From: Actinobacillus succinogenes 130Z
GTDB lineage: Bacteria; Pseudomonadota; Gammaproteobacteria; Enterobacterales; Pasteurellaceae
Assembly: GCF_000017245.1 (NCBI RefSeq)
Contig: NC_009655.1
Span: 1,736,001 to 1,800,000, forward strand
Length of the DNA stretch: 64,000 nucleotides
Reading direction: 5' to 3'
Each line of letters starts with the position of its first letter. Position 1 is the first letter of the stretch. The position numbers and the translations under genes are program-made. Shown piece by piece: positions 40,968 through 50,550 of the stretch. The notes under the pieces were generated by a model that searched no databases, was not told the origin of the DNA, and worked only from the letters and a program-made list of their open reading frames with translations.

Positions 40968-42323
40968 TTACGAAAGCTGACGGTGAACCCGTAAAGCATA
41001 AGCATCCGACATACCGGCGATATAATCGCAAATAATCCGTTTACGCCCCTCCGCCTCGGCATTCTGCCAACGTTTCACCGTATTTCGTGGCAACAGACGT
41101 TCCGGATCGCTTTCGAAAATTTGAAACATATCCGTTAAAATACGCTGCCCGCGAAATTCAATGCGTTGCGTTTCTACATCGCGAATCACATATTTGAATA
41201 CGAAATCCTTGAAAATATTCAGCACGCAAATCACGTCATCCGGCAATTCGGCGTTATAGCGCAATAACGGATCAGTAAAATCCGCCGTCATTTTCCAACG
41301 GACATGAGTAATAAAATAATTTACCAACGCACCGATGGCATTTTTGCGTTCATAATGGTAATCGGAGAACAGCTTTTGCGTCAACGTGTCCACGTTTTTC
41401 CGCATCCAATCCGAAGAACAGTTTTTCAGTTCGTCATACGCCGCCTGCCACTGACTTTGCGAAATCAATCCCACCACGACGGCATCTTCCAAATCATGTA
41501 CACCGTAAGCGATGTCGTCCGCCAGCTCCATAATGCTGCAATCCAACGATTTATAGACGGTTTTCAAAAACTCTTGAAAATTCGACCGCACTTTTCGAAA
41601 TGACGTGAACAAACGGCGATCGGTGTCGGACAGCGGTTTCAACAGCCAGTTGATCATCGTTAAGTCATCACGGTACAGCCCCTTACTCGGGCGCCAGTCA
41701 ATCTGACGTAAATGCCCCAAATCCGTCGGATGCGGTAAATCCAAGAGGGAATATTGCGGTGAAGCTTCATCTAAAATAGCGGGATATTTCACTAACCCCA
41801 GAACGGTACGACGGGTTAAATTCATACCTGCTTTTTCCGTATAGGGTTCCAATTTAGTGACGATACGAAAAGTTTGAGCATTGCCTTCAAAACCACCGGA
41901 ATGACGCATCATAGCGTTTAACGCGGTTTCGCCGCCGTGCCCGAAAGGCGGATGCCCGATGTCGTGAGCAAAGCACAGCGTTTCAATCAGATCGTTACTG
42001 GGCAATAACGGTTTAAGCACGGATTCTAACTCTTTACTACTACAATTTAATTGTTCGGTAAGTGACGTGAAGGCTTCGGTAAAACGTAATTGGGAAGCCA
42101 AACTGCTACCGATTTGCGCCACTTCCAGAGAATGAGTTAAGCGGGTACGATAGAAATCGTTCTCTCCCACCGCATGGATTTGTGTTTTGGCCTGCAAACA
42201 GCGAAACGCCGCGCTGTGCAGAATACGGGCACGGTCGCGGCGAAAAGGCGGTCGGTGATCTTTTTCTCTCGGTCGGTCGGCTTGAAAACGCTCAAGCCAA
42301 GCGGAATTCACGGACAATATCAT
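40968..42323 (-). CDS. dgt: Deoxyguanosinetriphosphate triphosphohydrolase-like protein (Dgt family)
   Basis: This 451-residue HD-domain enzyme hydrolyses dNTPs to nucleoside and triphosphate. The HD signature is FAHDIGHPPFGHGGE, preceded by RTRLTHSLEVAQIG. The start is at 42323, overlapping the lrgB stop by 4 bases (ATGA). The open codons before it belong to lrgB. It controls dNTP pools and replication fidelity. Confidence 0.92.
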   Translation of the reverse strand: MILSVNSAWLERFQADRPREKDHRPPFRRDRARILHSAAFRCLQAKTQIHAVGENDFYRTRLTHSLEVAQIGSSLASQLRFTEAFTSLTEQLNCSSKELESVLKPLLPSNDLIETLCFAHDIGHPPFGHGGETALNAMMRHSGGFEGNAQTFRIVTKLEPYTEKAGMNLTRRTVLGLVKYPAILDEASPQYSLLDLPHPTDLGHLRQIDWRPSKGLYRDDLTMINWLLKPLSDTDRRLFTSFRKVRSNFQEFLKTVYKSLDCSIMELADDIAYGVHDLEDAVVVGLISQSQWQAAYDELKNCSSDWMRKNVDTLTQKLFSDYHYERKNAIGALVNYFITHVRWKMTADFTDPLLRYNAELPDDVICVLNIFKDFVFKYVIRDVETQRIEFRGQRILTDMFQIFESDPERLLPRNTVKRWQNAEAEGRKRIICDYIAGMSDAYALRVHRQLS

Positions 42324-43003
42324 AGGCTGAAATAAATTAAATTGAATATTAAGGGCGCCAACAATGAGCTGATAATACCACAAAGCACCAATGAAATTGA
42401 ACTGTAACTGCCCGCCCGTTGATCCACTTCCATCAGACTGACGGTGCCTAAGGCGTGCGACATGGATCCTACCGCTAAGCCGATTGCTTCGTGATTTTTT
42501 ATCCGTAATTTTTTCATAATCAGATAACCGAACAGGGACCCCTGCAAGCCGGCCAGAATAACGCCTACCGCCGCCACGGCCGGCACGCCGCCCAAATGTT
42601 TCGACACTTCCATGGCAATGGGCGTCGTCACCGATTTGGAAATCACCGACGCCACGATCTCAGGATTCGCCCCCAACAACACAGCCGTGCCGGCACCTGA
42701 TACCATCGCCAAAACCGAGGCCAGTAAAGTTGTCAGCAAGACCGCTTGCCAGCGTGCGGCGATTTGATGAAGCTGCTCGTACAACGGTAACGCCAGCGCC
42801 ACCACACTGACGCCCAATAGATTATTTAACGGTGCATTGCCTTTCATGTAAGTATCGTAAGGCACGTCCGCCGCCAACAAAATCCCCACCAGAATCAACA
42901 CGGTTAATACAAAAGTATTCAGTAACATGGATTTTAAACGTTTATTGATTTGTAACGCTGTAAAGAAAGCGGCGACAGTCAATAAAGAAAATAAGATGAT
43001 CAT
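42320..43003 (-). CDS. lrgB: LrgB/CidB-family membrane protein (YohK)
   Basis: This 227-residue protein has about seven spans. VASVISKSVTTPIAMEVSKHLGG, ANPEIVAS and the C-terminal GSMSHALGTVSLMEVD are the LrgB signatures. With LrgA it has been linked to murein hydrolase control and to pyruvate or glycolate transport. Both of its ends overlap neighbours by 4 bases, making a tight lrgA-lrgB-dgt operon. Confidence 0.92.
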   Translation of the reverse strand: MIILFSLLTVAAFFTALQINKRLKSMLLNTFVLTVLILVGILLAADVPYDTYMKGNAPLNNLLGVSVVALALPLYEQLHQIAARWQAVLLTTLLASVLAMVSGAGTAVLLGANPEIVASVISKSVTTPIAMEVSKHLGGVPAVAAVGVILAGLQGSLFGYLIMKKLRIKNHEAIGLAVGSMSHALGTVSLMEVDQRAGSYSSISLVLCGIISSLLAPLIFNLIYFSL

Positions 43004-43431
43004 GTTCGCTCCTTAAGACGTTTTTTGATGACTTTTTTGCGGAGTTTTTTAAAAGAATGCAGAGAAAATAAATAATCTCCCGCTAAGCCCACTACAACCA
43101 GTGTAGTTAAAGAACTCACTACGTTCGGAATAACCAAGGCTTTGGCCTGGGAAATCAGTAAATCGGAATATTTCATAATACCGACACTCACCGGCACAAA
43201 CAGTACCGCCATGTATCGAATCAATAAGCCGGCACCGAAAAAGATCCAATGCACTTTAATAAGCTGCGTAGTGAGCCCTAAAAACAGAAGCAACAATCCG
43301 ATAATACTACCGGGAATACCGAGCGGAATCAGGTGAGTAATCCGCTCGCCAAGAAACAGCATTGCGTATAAAATAACGAACGAGCGAGCAAGCTCCATCG
43401 CTTTTTTCGGTAAATCATATTTTTCAAGCAT
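43000..43431 (-). CDS. lrgA: LrgA/CidA-family holin-like membrane protein (YohJ)
   Basis: This 143-residue protein has four spans, with the family motif LGIPGSIIGLLLLFL and FVPVSVGIMKY. It is the partner of LrgB and first in the operon. Confidence 0.9.
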   Translation of the reverse strand: MLEKYDLPKKAMELARSFVILYAMLFLGERITHLIPLGIPGSIIGLLLLFLGLTTQLIKVHWIFFGAGLLIRYMAVLFVPVSVGIMKYSDLLISQAKALVIPNVVSSLTTLVVVGLAGDYLFSLHSFKKLRKKVIKKRLKERT

Positions 43432-43532
43432 AGATAACTTAACTTTTTTTGAAAATTTGCGAAATTATTTTACACTCTTTTCATTGAATTGTTACCTTTA
43501 ATAGGTATAAAAACTTGATATAAACTAACATT

Positions 43533-44030
43533 ATGCGGAACAGAGCCCTTTTTATTGCGTTATCGGTCATTTTTTTAACATTTAACGCGCAAGCGAACCG
43601 TACTTTATCCTGTCGCGTGGTAAAAATTTCTGACGGCGACACCTTAACCTGTCTCGCAAATAATCATAAACAGCTTAAAGTCCGCCTGGACGAAATCGAT
43701 GCACCGGAACGCGCACAACCGTTCGGCAGAAAATCCCGCCAGATGTTGGGACGGTTAGTACACCAAAAACAGGTGACATTGCGTATTACCGGTTATGACC
43801 GTTACCACCGTTTGCTGGCGACGGTTTATAATACCCGACAAGAAAATATTAACCTGAAAATGGTGCAACTGGGCATGGCGTGGGCGTATGGCAAATATGT
43901 GAAGAATCCTGCTTATATCGATGCGCAGCGAAAAGCGCAACATGCCCGAATCGGTTTATGGCAGGATCCTAATCCGATTCCGCCCGCTCAATTCCGTCAC
44001 CCGAAGAAGAACAAAGAGAAGAAAAAATAA
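43533..44030 (+). CDS. Secreted thermonuclease-like nuclease (SNase family)
   Basis: This 165-residue protein has a signal peptide (cleaved after NAQA, residue 21) and a staphylococcal-nuclease fold. SDGDTLTC, VRLDEIDAPERAQPFGRKSR and YDRYHRLLATVY carry the calcium-binding Asp and catalytic Arg/Glu residues. It is probably a periplasmic or secreted nuclease. It is coupled to csdA by a TAATG overlap. Confidence 0.9.
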   Translation: MRNRALFIALSVIFLTFNAQANRTLSCRVVKISDGDTLTCLANNHKQLKVRLDEIDAPERAQPFGRKSRQMLGRLVHQKQVTLRITGYDRYHRLLATVYNTRQENINLKMVQLGMAWAYGKYVKNPAYIDAQRKAQHARIGLWQDPNPIPPAQFRHPKKNKEKKK

Positions 44031-45226
44031 TGTTTGACGTTCAGCAATTCCGCCGACAATTTCCCTATTTCCAACAGCCGGATGCCGTCGTTTATTTCGA
44101 CAACGCGGCAACCGCCCTGAAACCGCAATGTTTAATCGATGCGACTGTGGCATTTTATCAGTCAGCCGGTTCCGTTCATCGCAGTCAATATGACGCAAAA
44201 CAGACCGCACTTTTCGAACAGGCGCGTTCGCAAGTGAAAGAATTCATTAATGCGCGATCGGAACGGGCGATTATTTGGACATCCGGCACTACACAAGCCA
44301 TTAACACCGTTGCTAACGGATTGATTCCGCACATTCGACCCGATGACGAAATTATCATCAGCGAAGCGGACCACCACGCTAATTTTGTTACTTGGCATGA
44401 AATTGCCGGAAAGTGCGGAGCAAAAATCCACGTTTTACCGATTTCGGATCAATGGTTGATTGACGAAAACACCTTAATTCAAGCGTTAAATCCGCGCACC
44501 AAGCTGGTAGCGCTCAATTTCGTATCCAATGTTACGGGAACGGAACAACCGATAGCCCATTTCATCCGTTTAATCCGTCAACACAGCCAGGCGTTGGTTT
44601 TAGTGGACGCTGCGCAAGCAATCAGTCACCTGAAAATTGACTTGCAAGCACTGGACGCGGATTTCATTGCCTTTTCCGCCCATAAAATTTACGGACCTAA
44701 CGGCATCGGTGTGTTAAGCGGAAAACCGGCCGCACTTGAACGGCTTCAACCGTTGCAATACGGTGGAAAAATGGTAGCGTTCGCCTCAGAAAAGGAAATC
44801 CGTTTTGCCGATTTACCCTACCGTTTAGAAGCCGGCACACCGAATATTGCAGGCGTTATCGGGTTTAATGCGGTATTGGCATGGTTGTCGCAATGGGATT
44901 TCGCCGCAGCGGAAAAACACGCCGTAGCGTTATCGGAACAAGCAAAAGTGCGGTTAAAAAAATATCCGAATTGTCGCTTGTTTACCTCGCCGACGCCAAG
45001 TTCCGTGGTCAGTTTCGTCTTCGACGGCATCGCCTGTTCCGATTTGGCCACGTTGCTGGCGGAACAACAGATCGCCCTGCGTACCGGCGTACATTGCGCC
45101 ATGCCTTATTTGACAAGGATCGGCGTATCCTCTACCCTGCGTTTGAGTTTCGCCCCTTACAACACGTCAGAGGAACTGGATCAATTGTTCCTCGCCTTAG
45201 ATAACGCCTTGGATTTATTGGCCTAA
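44030..45226 (+). CDS. csdA: Cysteine desulfurase (CsdA/SufS class II)
   Basis: This 398-residue PLP enzyme takes sulfur from cysteine to form a protein persulfide. The PLP lysine is K219 in SAHKIYGPNGIG and the persulfide Cys is C356 in GVHCAMP. YFDNAATALKP is at the N-terminus. It is paired with its activator gene csdE 30 bases downstream, without other suf genes, as in CsdA-CsdE systems. Confidence 0.94.
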   Translation: MFDVQQFRRQFPYFQQPDAVVYFDNAATALKPQCLIDATVAFYQSAGSVHRSQYDAKQTALFEQARSQVKEFINARSERAIIWTSGTTQAINTVANGLIPHIRPDDEIIISEADHHANFVTWHEIAGKCGAKIHVLPISDQWLIDENTLIQALNPRTKLVALNFVSNVTGTEQPIAHFIRLIRQHSQALVLVDAAQAISHLKIDLQALDADFIAFSAHKIYGPNGIGVLSGKPAALERLQPLQYGGKMVAFASEKEIRFADLPYRLEAGTPNIAGVIGFNAVLAWLSQWDFAAAEKHAVALSEQAKVRLKKYPNCRLFTSPTPSSVVSFVFDGIACSDLATLLAEQQIALRTGVHCAMPYLTRIGVSSTLRLSFAPYNTSEELDQLFLALDNALDLLA

Positions 45227-45256
45227 TAACCGGTAATCCGTTGCATAAAAAAGATT

Positions 45257-45634
45257 ATGGATATAAAACAATCGTTACTGAACGCCCAAAACTGGGAAGA
45301 TAAATACCGCCTGCTGATTCAGCTTGGCAAAACCTTAACAAAACCCGAAAATCTGCAGGATTATGCATCGATTCCGGGTTGCGAAGTAAACCTATGGGCT
45401 AAAATTACGCAAAATTCCGACCGCACTTTAACCCTTTCCGCCTACAGTGAAGCGCGGATTATGAACGGGTTATTGGCAATTTTAATGAACGAAGTTAACG
45501 GTAAAACGGTCAAACAACTGCATGACTTCCATTTTTCAGACTTTTTTCATGAACTCGGCATTGCCCAACGCCTGAGTTCGACCCGCCTGAATGGATTACA
45601 ACAGATCGAAACACTGCTTAAGGAACGAGAATGA
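45257..45634 (+). CDS. csdE: Sulfur acceptor protein CsdE/SufE
   Basis: This 125-residue SufE-fold protein receives sulfur from CsdA on Cys42 in SIPGCEVNLW. EARIMNGLLAIL and LGIAQRLSSTRLNGL are family landmarks. Its stop overlaps the next start by 4 bases. Confidence 0.94.
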   Translation: MDIKQSLLNAQNWEDKYRLLIQLGKTLTKPENLQDYASIPGCEVNLWAKITQNSDRTLTLSAYSEARIMNGLLAILMNEVNGKTVKQLHDFHFSDFFHELGIAQRLSSTRLNGLQQIETLLKERE

Positions 45635-46905
45635 CTTCCCGTCGAACTTTTTTAACGCTCGGCACCGGTGCCGTCTTGGCGATAACGTTGCCTAAAATGG
45701 TATTTGCCGATACTGAAAATACACCGCAAAAACTGATTGTATTAAACCAGGTTTTCGCTGACGGCGCTAAGTGGGTAGGCGTCGCGATTCAATATACCGA
45801 ACCATTACAGGCCGCCGATTTACCCCGCTATCGATTTTTAGTACAAAACCGTAAAGTGCTCGGGCTTTATGTCACGGATTCATTGAAAAACGGCGCTAAA
45901 AGCGAAGGTAAATTCGTTGTTCTTAATTTGGATCCGCAGGATGAAGCGGCTGATTTACTACAAAAAAAACCGCACGAAACGTCGGTTAAACTCAAAGTCG
46001 GCGAAAAGAAAGACGATTCGCCGGAAATGAAATCGGTGAACGGTTCCGTTGTAATAAACGGACAAATGTTTACCACAAACGAGAACAAAACTGCGATTTT
46101 AGATGATTTTAAACAAGAACGCTGGCAGGATCCGGAAACCGGTAAAACCGTGAAATATAATCTGTTCGTCCCCCCAAATTATCAGTTCAACCGACCTTAT
46201 CCGCTGGTGCTGTTTATGCATGACGCAGGCGTAACGGGTAACAAAATCAAAGCGCCGCTGTATCAGGGCTTGGGCGCGATAGTTTGGGCTTCGGCGGCGG
46301 ATCAAATCCAACGTCCCGTATTTGTACTGGCGCCGGCCTTTGATGAAATCGTGGCGGATGACGAGGCGCAGACTTCCGACTATTTAGACGCCACAATTCA
46401 TTTGATTAAACATTTAATCACGCAATACAATATTGATACATCGCGACTTTATGCAACGGGTCAATCAGGCGGCGGTATGTTAGCTATCGCCATGAATATC
46501 CGATACCCGGATTTTTTTGCCGCGAGTTATTTGGTGGCTTGCCAGTGGGATCCTGCAAAAGTCGCACCTATGGCGAAAAGCAATTTATGGATCACCGTCT
46601 CCGAGGATGATGCCAAAGCCTTTCCGGGACAAACCGCCATTATGCAGGAGCTGGAAAAACAGGGAGCTAAAGTCGCACGGGCGGTTTGGGATGCGCAATG
46701 GTCGCAGGAAGAATTCCAACAGGCATATGCCCGATTAACCGCAACCGATGCCAATATTTATTTTGTGATGTTCCGTAAAGGCTCGGTTTTTGCTGCGGGC
46801 GAAAATCCGGTAAATCCGGGATTAGGGCATATCAACACCTGGAAATATGCCTATGCTATCGAACCCGTGCGTAACTGGTTGTTATCACAACAAAAATCTG
46901 CCTAA
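45631..46905 (+). CDS. Exported alpha/beta-hydrolase esterase with N-terminal Ig-like domain
   Basis: This 424-residue protein has a twin-arginine signal (SRRTFLTLGTGAVLA), so it is probably exported folded through Tat. Residues about 30-150 form an Ig-like domain. Residues about 170-420 form an esterase of the PHB-depolymerase/feruloyl-esterase type, with the nucleophile Ser in ATGQSGGGML and VLFMHDAG for the oxyanion region. His in NPGLGHINTW is likely catalytic. The natural ester is unknown. It is coupled to csdE by a 4-base overlap. Confidence 0.82.
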   Translation: MTSRRTFLTLGTGAVLAITLPKMVFADTENTPQKLIVLNQVFADGAKWVGVAIQYTEPLQAADLPRYRFLVQNRKVLGLYVTDSLKNGAKSEGKFVVLNLDPQDEAADLLQKKPHETSVKLKVGEKKDDSPEMKSVNGSVVINGQMFTTNENKTAILDDFKQERWQDPETGKTVKYNLFVPPNYQFNRPYPLVLFMHDAGVTGNKIKAPLYQGLGAIVWASAADQIQRPVFVLAPAFDEIVADDEAQTSDYLDATIHLIKHLITQYNIDTSRLYATGQSGGGMLAIAMNIRYPDFFAASYLVACQWDPAKVAPMAKSNLWITVSEDDAKAFPGQTAIMQELEKQGAKVARAVWDAQWSQEEFQQAYARLTATDANIYFVMFRKGSVFAAGENPVNPGLGHINTWKYAYAIEPVRNWLLSQQKSA

Positions 46906-46910
46906 TTTTG

Positions 46911-46947
46911 ACCGCACTTTACCCGGTTAAACCAACCAAAGTGCGGT
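46911..46947 (+). terminator. USS-pair terminator after the esterase gene
   Basis: ACCGCACTTT / AAAGTGCGGT 10-bp stem with a 17-base loop, followed by A/T-rich sequence. Confidence 0.6.
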
Positions 46948-47051
46948 AAAGTTTTTAATATTTTTTCCATTTGGGAAGTAAATAAGGATAGGGGTTGTTT
47001 ATTTTCATCAACCGCCCCGATATACGACAGCATTTATAGATAGGTATGCTT

Positions 47052-47969
47052 ATGTCCGAACAACATCATCATTTAGATAACACGCAACATATTGTCGCCA
47101 TCGGCGGCGGACACGGTTTGGGGCGTGTTATGTCCGCATTAAGTTTCATGAAAGAACGCCTTACCGGCATCGTCACTACCACCGATAACGGCGGTTCCAC
47201 CGGACGCATCCGCCGTCAACACGGCGGCATTGCATGGGGCGATTTACGTAACTGTCTTAATCAGATTACCGCCAAACCCACTACAGCCTCAAAAGTATTC
47301 GAATACCGATTCAGCGGACAAGGCGAACTGGCGGGACACAATCTCGGTAATCTTATTCTGAAAGCGCTGGAAGATATGGAAATCCGTCCTACTGAGGCCA
47401 TCAATCTGATTCGTAACTTTTTACGGGTGCGATCTTATTTGATTCCCATGTCCGAACAACCGGTGGATCTCGGTGCCGTGTTGACTTCCGGTGAAAAAAT
47501 CATCGGTGAAGTGGCAATCGATAAACTGATCAACGAAATACCGGATTCTATTTTTCTTGATCCGATCGTGCACGCCACGCCCGAAGCGGTATCTGCCATT
47601 CAACAGGCGGAAGTGGTTTTATTCGGACCGGGCAGCTTTTTAACCAGTATCATGCCGTCCCTGCTGATTCCCGAAATTATTCAGGCATTAAAAAACAGTC
47701 GAGCCAAGAAAATTTTTATCGATAATCTCGGCATCGAACATAGCCCGGCGGCGGCACTATCGCTGACGGATCGTATTCGCTGGATTCATCGGGTGATGGG
47801 CAAAAATATCATTGACGGCGTGATTACCACGCCTCAATATACTGACGATAAACATCTGCCGAATATTAAAGTATTGGGGCGCAAACTGAATGCCGATGAT
47901 GTCATTTATCGGCATGATCGCGATCGGTTATGCGCAGCAGTCGACGAAATGATCAAAATTCTGACTTGA
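47052..47969 (+). CDS. YvcK/CofD-like gluconeogenesis factor
   Basis: This 305-residue protein belongs to the YvcK/YbhK group. AIGGGHGLGRVMSAL, TTTDNGGSTGRIRR, WGDLRNCL and GQGELAGHNLGNL form the nucleotide-sugar/phosphate site. YvcK proteins bind UDP-GlcNAc and are needed for growth on gluconeogenic carbon and for normal cell shape. The ATG at 47052 is preferred over the one at 47046, because AGG lies 7 bases before it. Confidence 0.88.
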   Translation: MSEQHHHLDNTQHIVAIGGGHGLGRVMSALSFMKERLTGIVTTTDNGGSTGRIRRQHGGIAWGDLRNCLNQITAKPTTASKVFEYRFSGQGELAGHNLGNLILKALEDMEIRPTEAINLIRNFLRVRSYLIPMSEQPVDLGAVLTSGEKIIGEVAIDKLINEIPDSIFLDPIVHATPEAVSAIQQAEVVLFGPGSFLTSIMPSLLIPEIIQALKNSRAKKIFIDNLGIEHSPAAALSLTDRIRWIHRVMGKNIIDGVITTPQYTDDKHLPNIKVLGRKLNADDVIYRHDRDRLCAAVDEMIKILT

Positions 47970-48009
47970 TAAAATGATCGAAATTCTGACCGCACTTCAA
48001 AAATAAAAA

Positions 48010-48034
48010 CGGGTTAACCATTATCGTTGACCCG
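48010..48034 (+). terminator. Terminator of the yvcK-like gene
   Basis: CGGGTTAAC / GTTGACCCG stem followed by CTTTTT. Confidence 0.75.
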
Positions 48035-48058
48035 CTTTTTCACAAGTTTAATTTTTCG

Positions 48059-49324
48059 TTAAATCCCGCTAAACGCCTGTTCAATATCCGCCAGAATATC
48101 CTGTACGTTTTCAATGCCGACGGACAAACGGACAAGTCCGGCCGACACATTGATTTTCGCCAGCTCTTCTTCGCTCATTTGTCGGTGGGTGGACGTTGCC
48201 GGATGCAGGGCGCATGTGCGAATATCCGCCACATGCACTTCGCGGGAAATCAACTTCAAGCCGTTCAGCCATTTCGAGGCTGCTTCCCGTCCCCCTTTAA
48301 TTTCAAAGGAAATAACGCCGCAAAGTCCGTTCGGCATATATTTTTGTTTTAACGCATAATCCGGCGAATTTTCCAACGCCGGATAACTCACCATATTGAC
48401 TTGCGACTGGTTTTCCAAAAATTTTGCCACTTCTAAGGCGTTTTCATAATGTGCTTTCATACGCAGAGACAAGGTTTCCATCCCCAGATTCAGCAAAAAA
48501 CTGTTTTGCGGAGCCGGCGTCGCACCCAAGTCACGCATTAACTGTACTCTCGCCTTTACAATATAGGCCGCCGCACCGAATGTTTCCGTATAAATCAATC
48601 CATGATAAGACTCGTCCGGACGGGTAAACGCCGGGAATTTTCCGTTATGCCAGTCAAAATTACCGCCGTCAATCACCGCTCCGCCCACGGCAACCGCATG
48701 ACCGTCCAAATACTTGGTCGTACTGTGTACCACAATATTGGCGCCAAATTCGAAAGGACGGCAAAAATACGGCGTAGCAAAAGTGTTATCAATAATCAAC
48801 GGCACTTGTGCTTTTTGAGCTAATCGAGCAAATTTTTCAATATCCAGTACCCGTAATTCAGGATTAGCGACGGTTTCACCGAATACCGCTTTGGTATTCG
48901 GTCGAATCGCCTGTTCCAGTGCTTCCAGCGGTAGGGTTTGATCTACAAAAGTAACCTCAATACCCATCTTTTTGAAGGTATGCGCAAATAAATTATAAGT
49001 GCCGCCGTAAATAGAAGTAGAGGTAATAAAATGATCCCCGGACTCCAAAATATTCAACAGGGCATAAAAAGTCGCCGCCTGTCCCGACGAAGTACATAAA
49101 GCCCCGACTCCGCCTTCCAGCGCCGCCAGTTTTTCTTCTGCGGCATTGGTCGTCGGGTTTGCCAAACGGGTATAGAAATAACCGGCCGTTTTCAAATTAA
49201 ACAAATCGCCTATATCTTCCGTACTGTCGTACGTATAAGTGGTGCTTTGGACGATAGGCTGAACCCGAGGTTCGCCCGATTTCGGGCTGTAACCCGCATG
49301 TAAACACTGAGTTTCAAATTGCAT
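48059..49324 (-). CDS. metY: O-acetylhomoserine sulfhydrylase (MetY)
   Basis: This 421-residue PLP enzyme of the Cys/Met metabolism family makes homocysteine from O-acetylhomoserine and sulfide. The PLP lysine is K204 in HSTTKYLDGH. The N-terminus FETQCLHAGYSPKSGEPRVQ and length are of the MetY type. Cystathionine synthase is shorter. It is monocistronic. Confidence 0.92.
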   Translation of the reverse strand: MQFETQCLHAGYSPKSGEPRVQPIVQSTTYTYDSTEDIGDLFNLKTAGYFYTRLANPTTNAAEEKLAALEGGVGALCTSSGQAATFYALLNILESGDHFITSTSIYGGTYNLFAHTFKKMGIEVTFVDQTLPLEALEQAIRPNTKAVFGETVANPELRVLDIEKFARLAQKAQVPLIIDNTFATPYFCRPFEFGANIVVHSTTKYLDGHAVAVGGAVIDGGNFDWHNGKFPAFTRPDESYHGLIYTETFGAAAYIVKARVQLMRDLGATPAPQNSFLLNLGMETLSLRMKAHYENALEVAKFLENQSQVNMVSYPALENSPDYALKQKYMPNGLCGVISFEIKGGREAASKWLNGLKLISREVHVADIRTCALHPATSTHRQMSEEELAKINVSAGLVRLSVGIENVQDILADIEQAFSGI

Positions 49325-49448
49325 AAAAATTCCTTTTGGTCGAATTAAACTTAAATATCGCCGTTATCTTCCATCATCTCATGGAGATTTTCAATCGTGA
49401 TCCGGATTCTTTTTTATCATTTCTATCATGAAATACTTTCATAAACAA

Positions 49449-49477
49449 AACCGCTTGCAGACGAACCTGAAGCGGTT
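49449..49477 (-). terminator. Terminator of the SDR gene
   Basis: AACCGCTT / AAGCGGTT stem with a 13-base loop and a TTTTG tail on the minus strand. Confidence 0.55.
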
Positions 49478-49505
49478 AAATACCGAATACCGACATCGAT
49501 TCGGA

Positions 49506-50252
49506 TTAAATACCGAACCCGCCGTCAACGCCGTAGTCGGAGCCGGTCACGTAACGGGCATGCTCGGATGCCAGAAATGCAACAATCGGCGCAATTTCAT
49601 CCGGTTCGCCGAAACGTCCCAACGGCACCGCACTGCTTACCGCCTGTTTATAGGCGTTCATCTGTTCTTCGCTGAAACCTAGCGCATCATGGATTGAAGT
49701 ATTCGCCGCACCGACGGACACGCAATTAACCCGAATACCGTAAGCGGCCAACTCTTTCGCCCAAGTGCGGGTTAAGCTCAGCACTGCCGCTTTACTGGCG
49801 GTATAAATACAATTTCCCGGCATCGGATTATGTACCAACCCCGAGATGATATTGACAATATTGCCTTTACTGGCTTTCAAATAAGGTATCGCCTGTGCCG
49901 TCACATCGATCACCGCCCGAACATTTAATGCGAAAGTGCGGTCAAAATCCGCTAAGTTTATATTTTCGATCGGCGTCATCGGAGCGATGCCCGCATTATT
50001 TACCACAATATCCAGCTTACCGAATTCTTCCTGAATTTCCGTCAGAACACGGGCAATATCCTCCGATTTCAGCACATCGGCGACAAGGTATGTAATATTC
50101 TCATGCTGTTCGGCGCTTTCTTCCAAAGTCGCTTCATTGCGGCCGATAATCACCACATTAGCCCCGTCTTTCGCCATGCGTTTGGCGATAGCTCGCCCGA
50201 TACCCGTACCACCGCCTGTCACCAATGCCGTTTTGTTCACTAAGTTTGCCAT
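49506..50252 (-). CDS. Short-chain dehydrogenase/reductase
   Basis: This 248-residue classical SDR has the cofactor motif VTGGGTGIGRAIA, NNAG, the catalytic Ser in NIISGL and Tyr/Lys in YTASK. Gly-rich GRN after the second strand suggests NADP use. The C-terminal DYGVDGGFGI is typical. The substrate is unknown. An AGGAGA ribosome-binding site is present. The 298 bases upstream to hypF hold no recognised element. Confidence 0.85.
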   Translation of the reverse strand: MANLVNKTALVTGGGTGIGRAIAKRMAKDGANVVIIGRNEATLEESAEQHENITYLVADVLKSEDIARVLTEIQEEFGKLDIVVNNAGIAPMTPIENINLADFDRTFALNVRAVIDVTAQAIPYLKASKGNIVNIISGLVHNPMPGNCIYTASKAAVLSLTRTWAKELAAYGIRVNCVSVGAANTSIHDALGFSEEQMNAYKQAVSSAVPLGRFGEPDEIAPIVAFLASEHARYVTGSDYGVDGGFGI

Positions 50253-50550
50253 CTTGTTCTCCTTATTCCCTGTTGAATCTTTTGTTTACTCATCATAACG
50301 TTAGAAAAGAATGCTGTAAACTATTGGTACGGATTGACTCCATCGTTCGCCCCGGTTGGGCCACACGCCCTTTTCCGTGTAATATGACGAAGGTACTATA
50401 ACCGTGTTTTTAATAACAATACGTTTACTAGTCACACGCGCCACACACAATAAATTTTCTGATTTTCGAATATTATAAGATAAAATTTTACATAGATAAT
50501 TTTATAAAAATATTTGATGTAGAACGGTTCTCATTTGGTGAGGAAAATAT

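Noticed and set aside
46990..47020. Hairpin GGGGTTG...CAACCGCCCC upstream of the yvcK-like gene as a riboswitch
   Set aside because: Only one short stem is visible and no molybdenum-cofactor gene follows. It does not match the structure of a known riboswitch.
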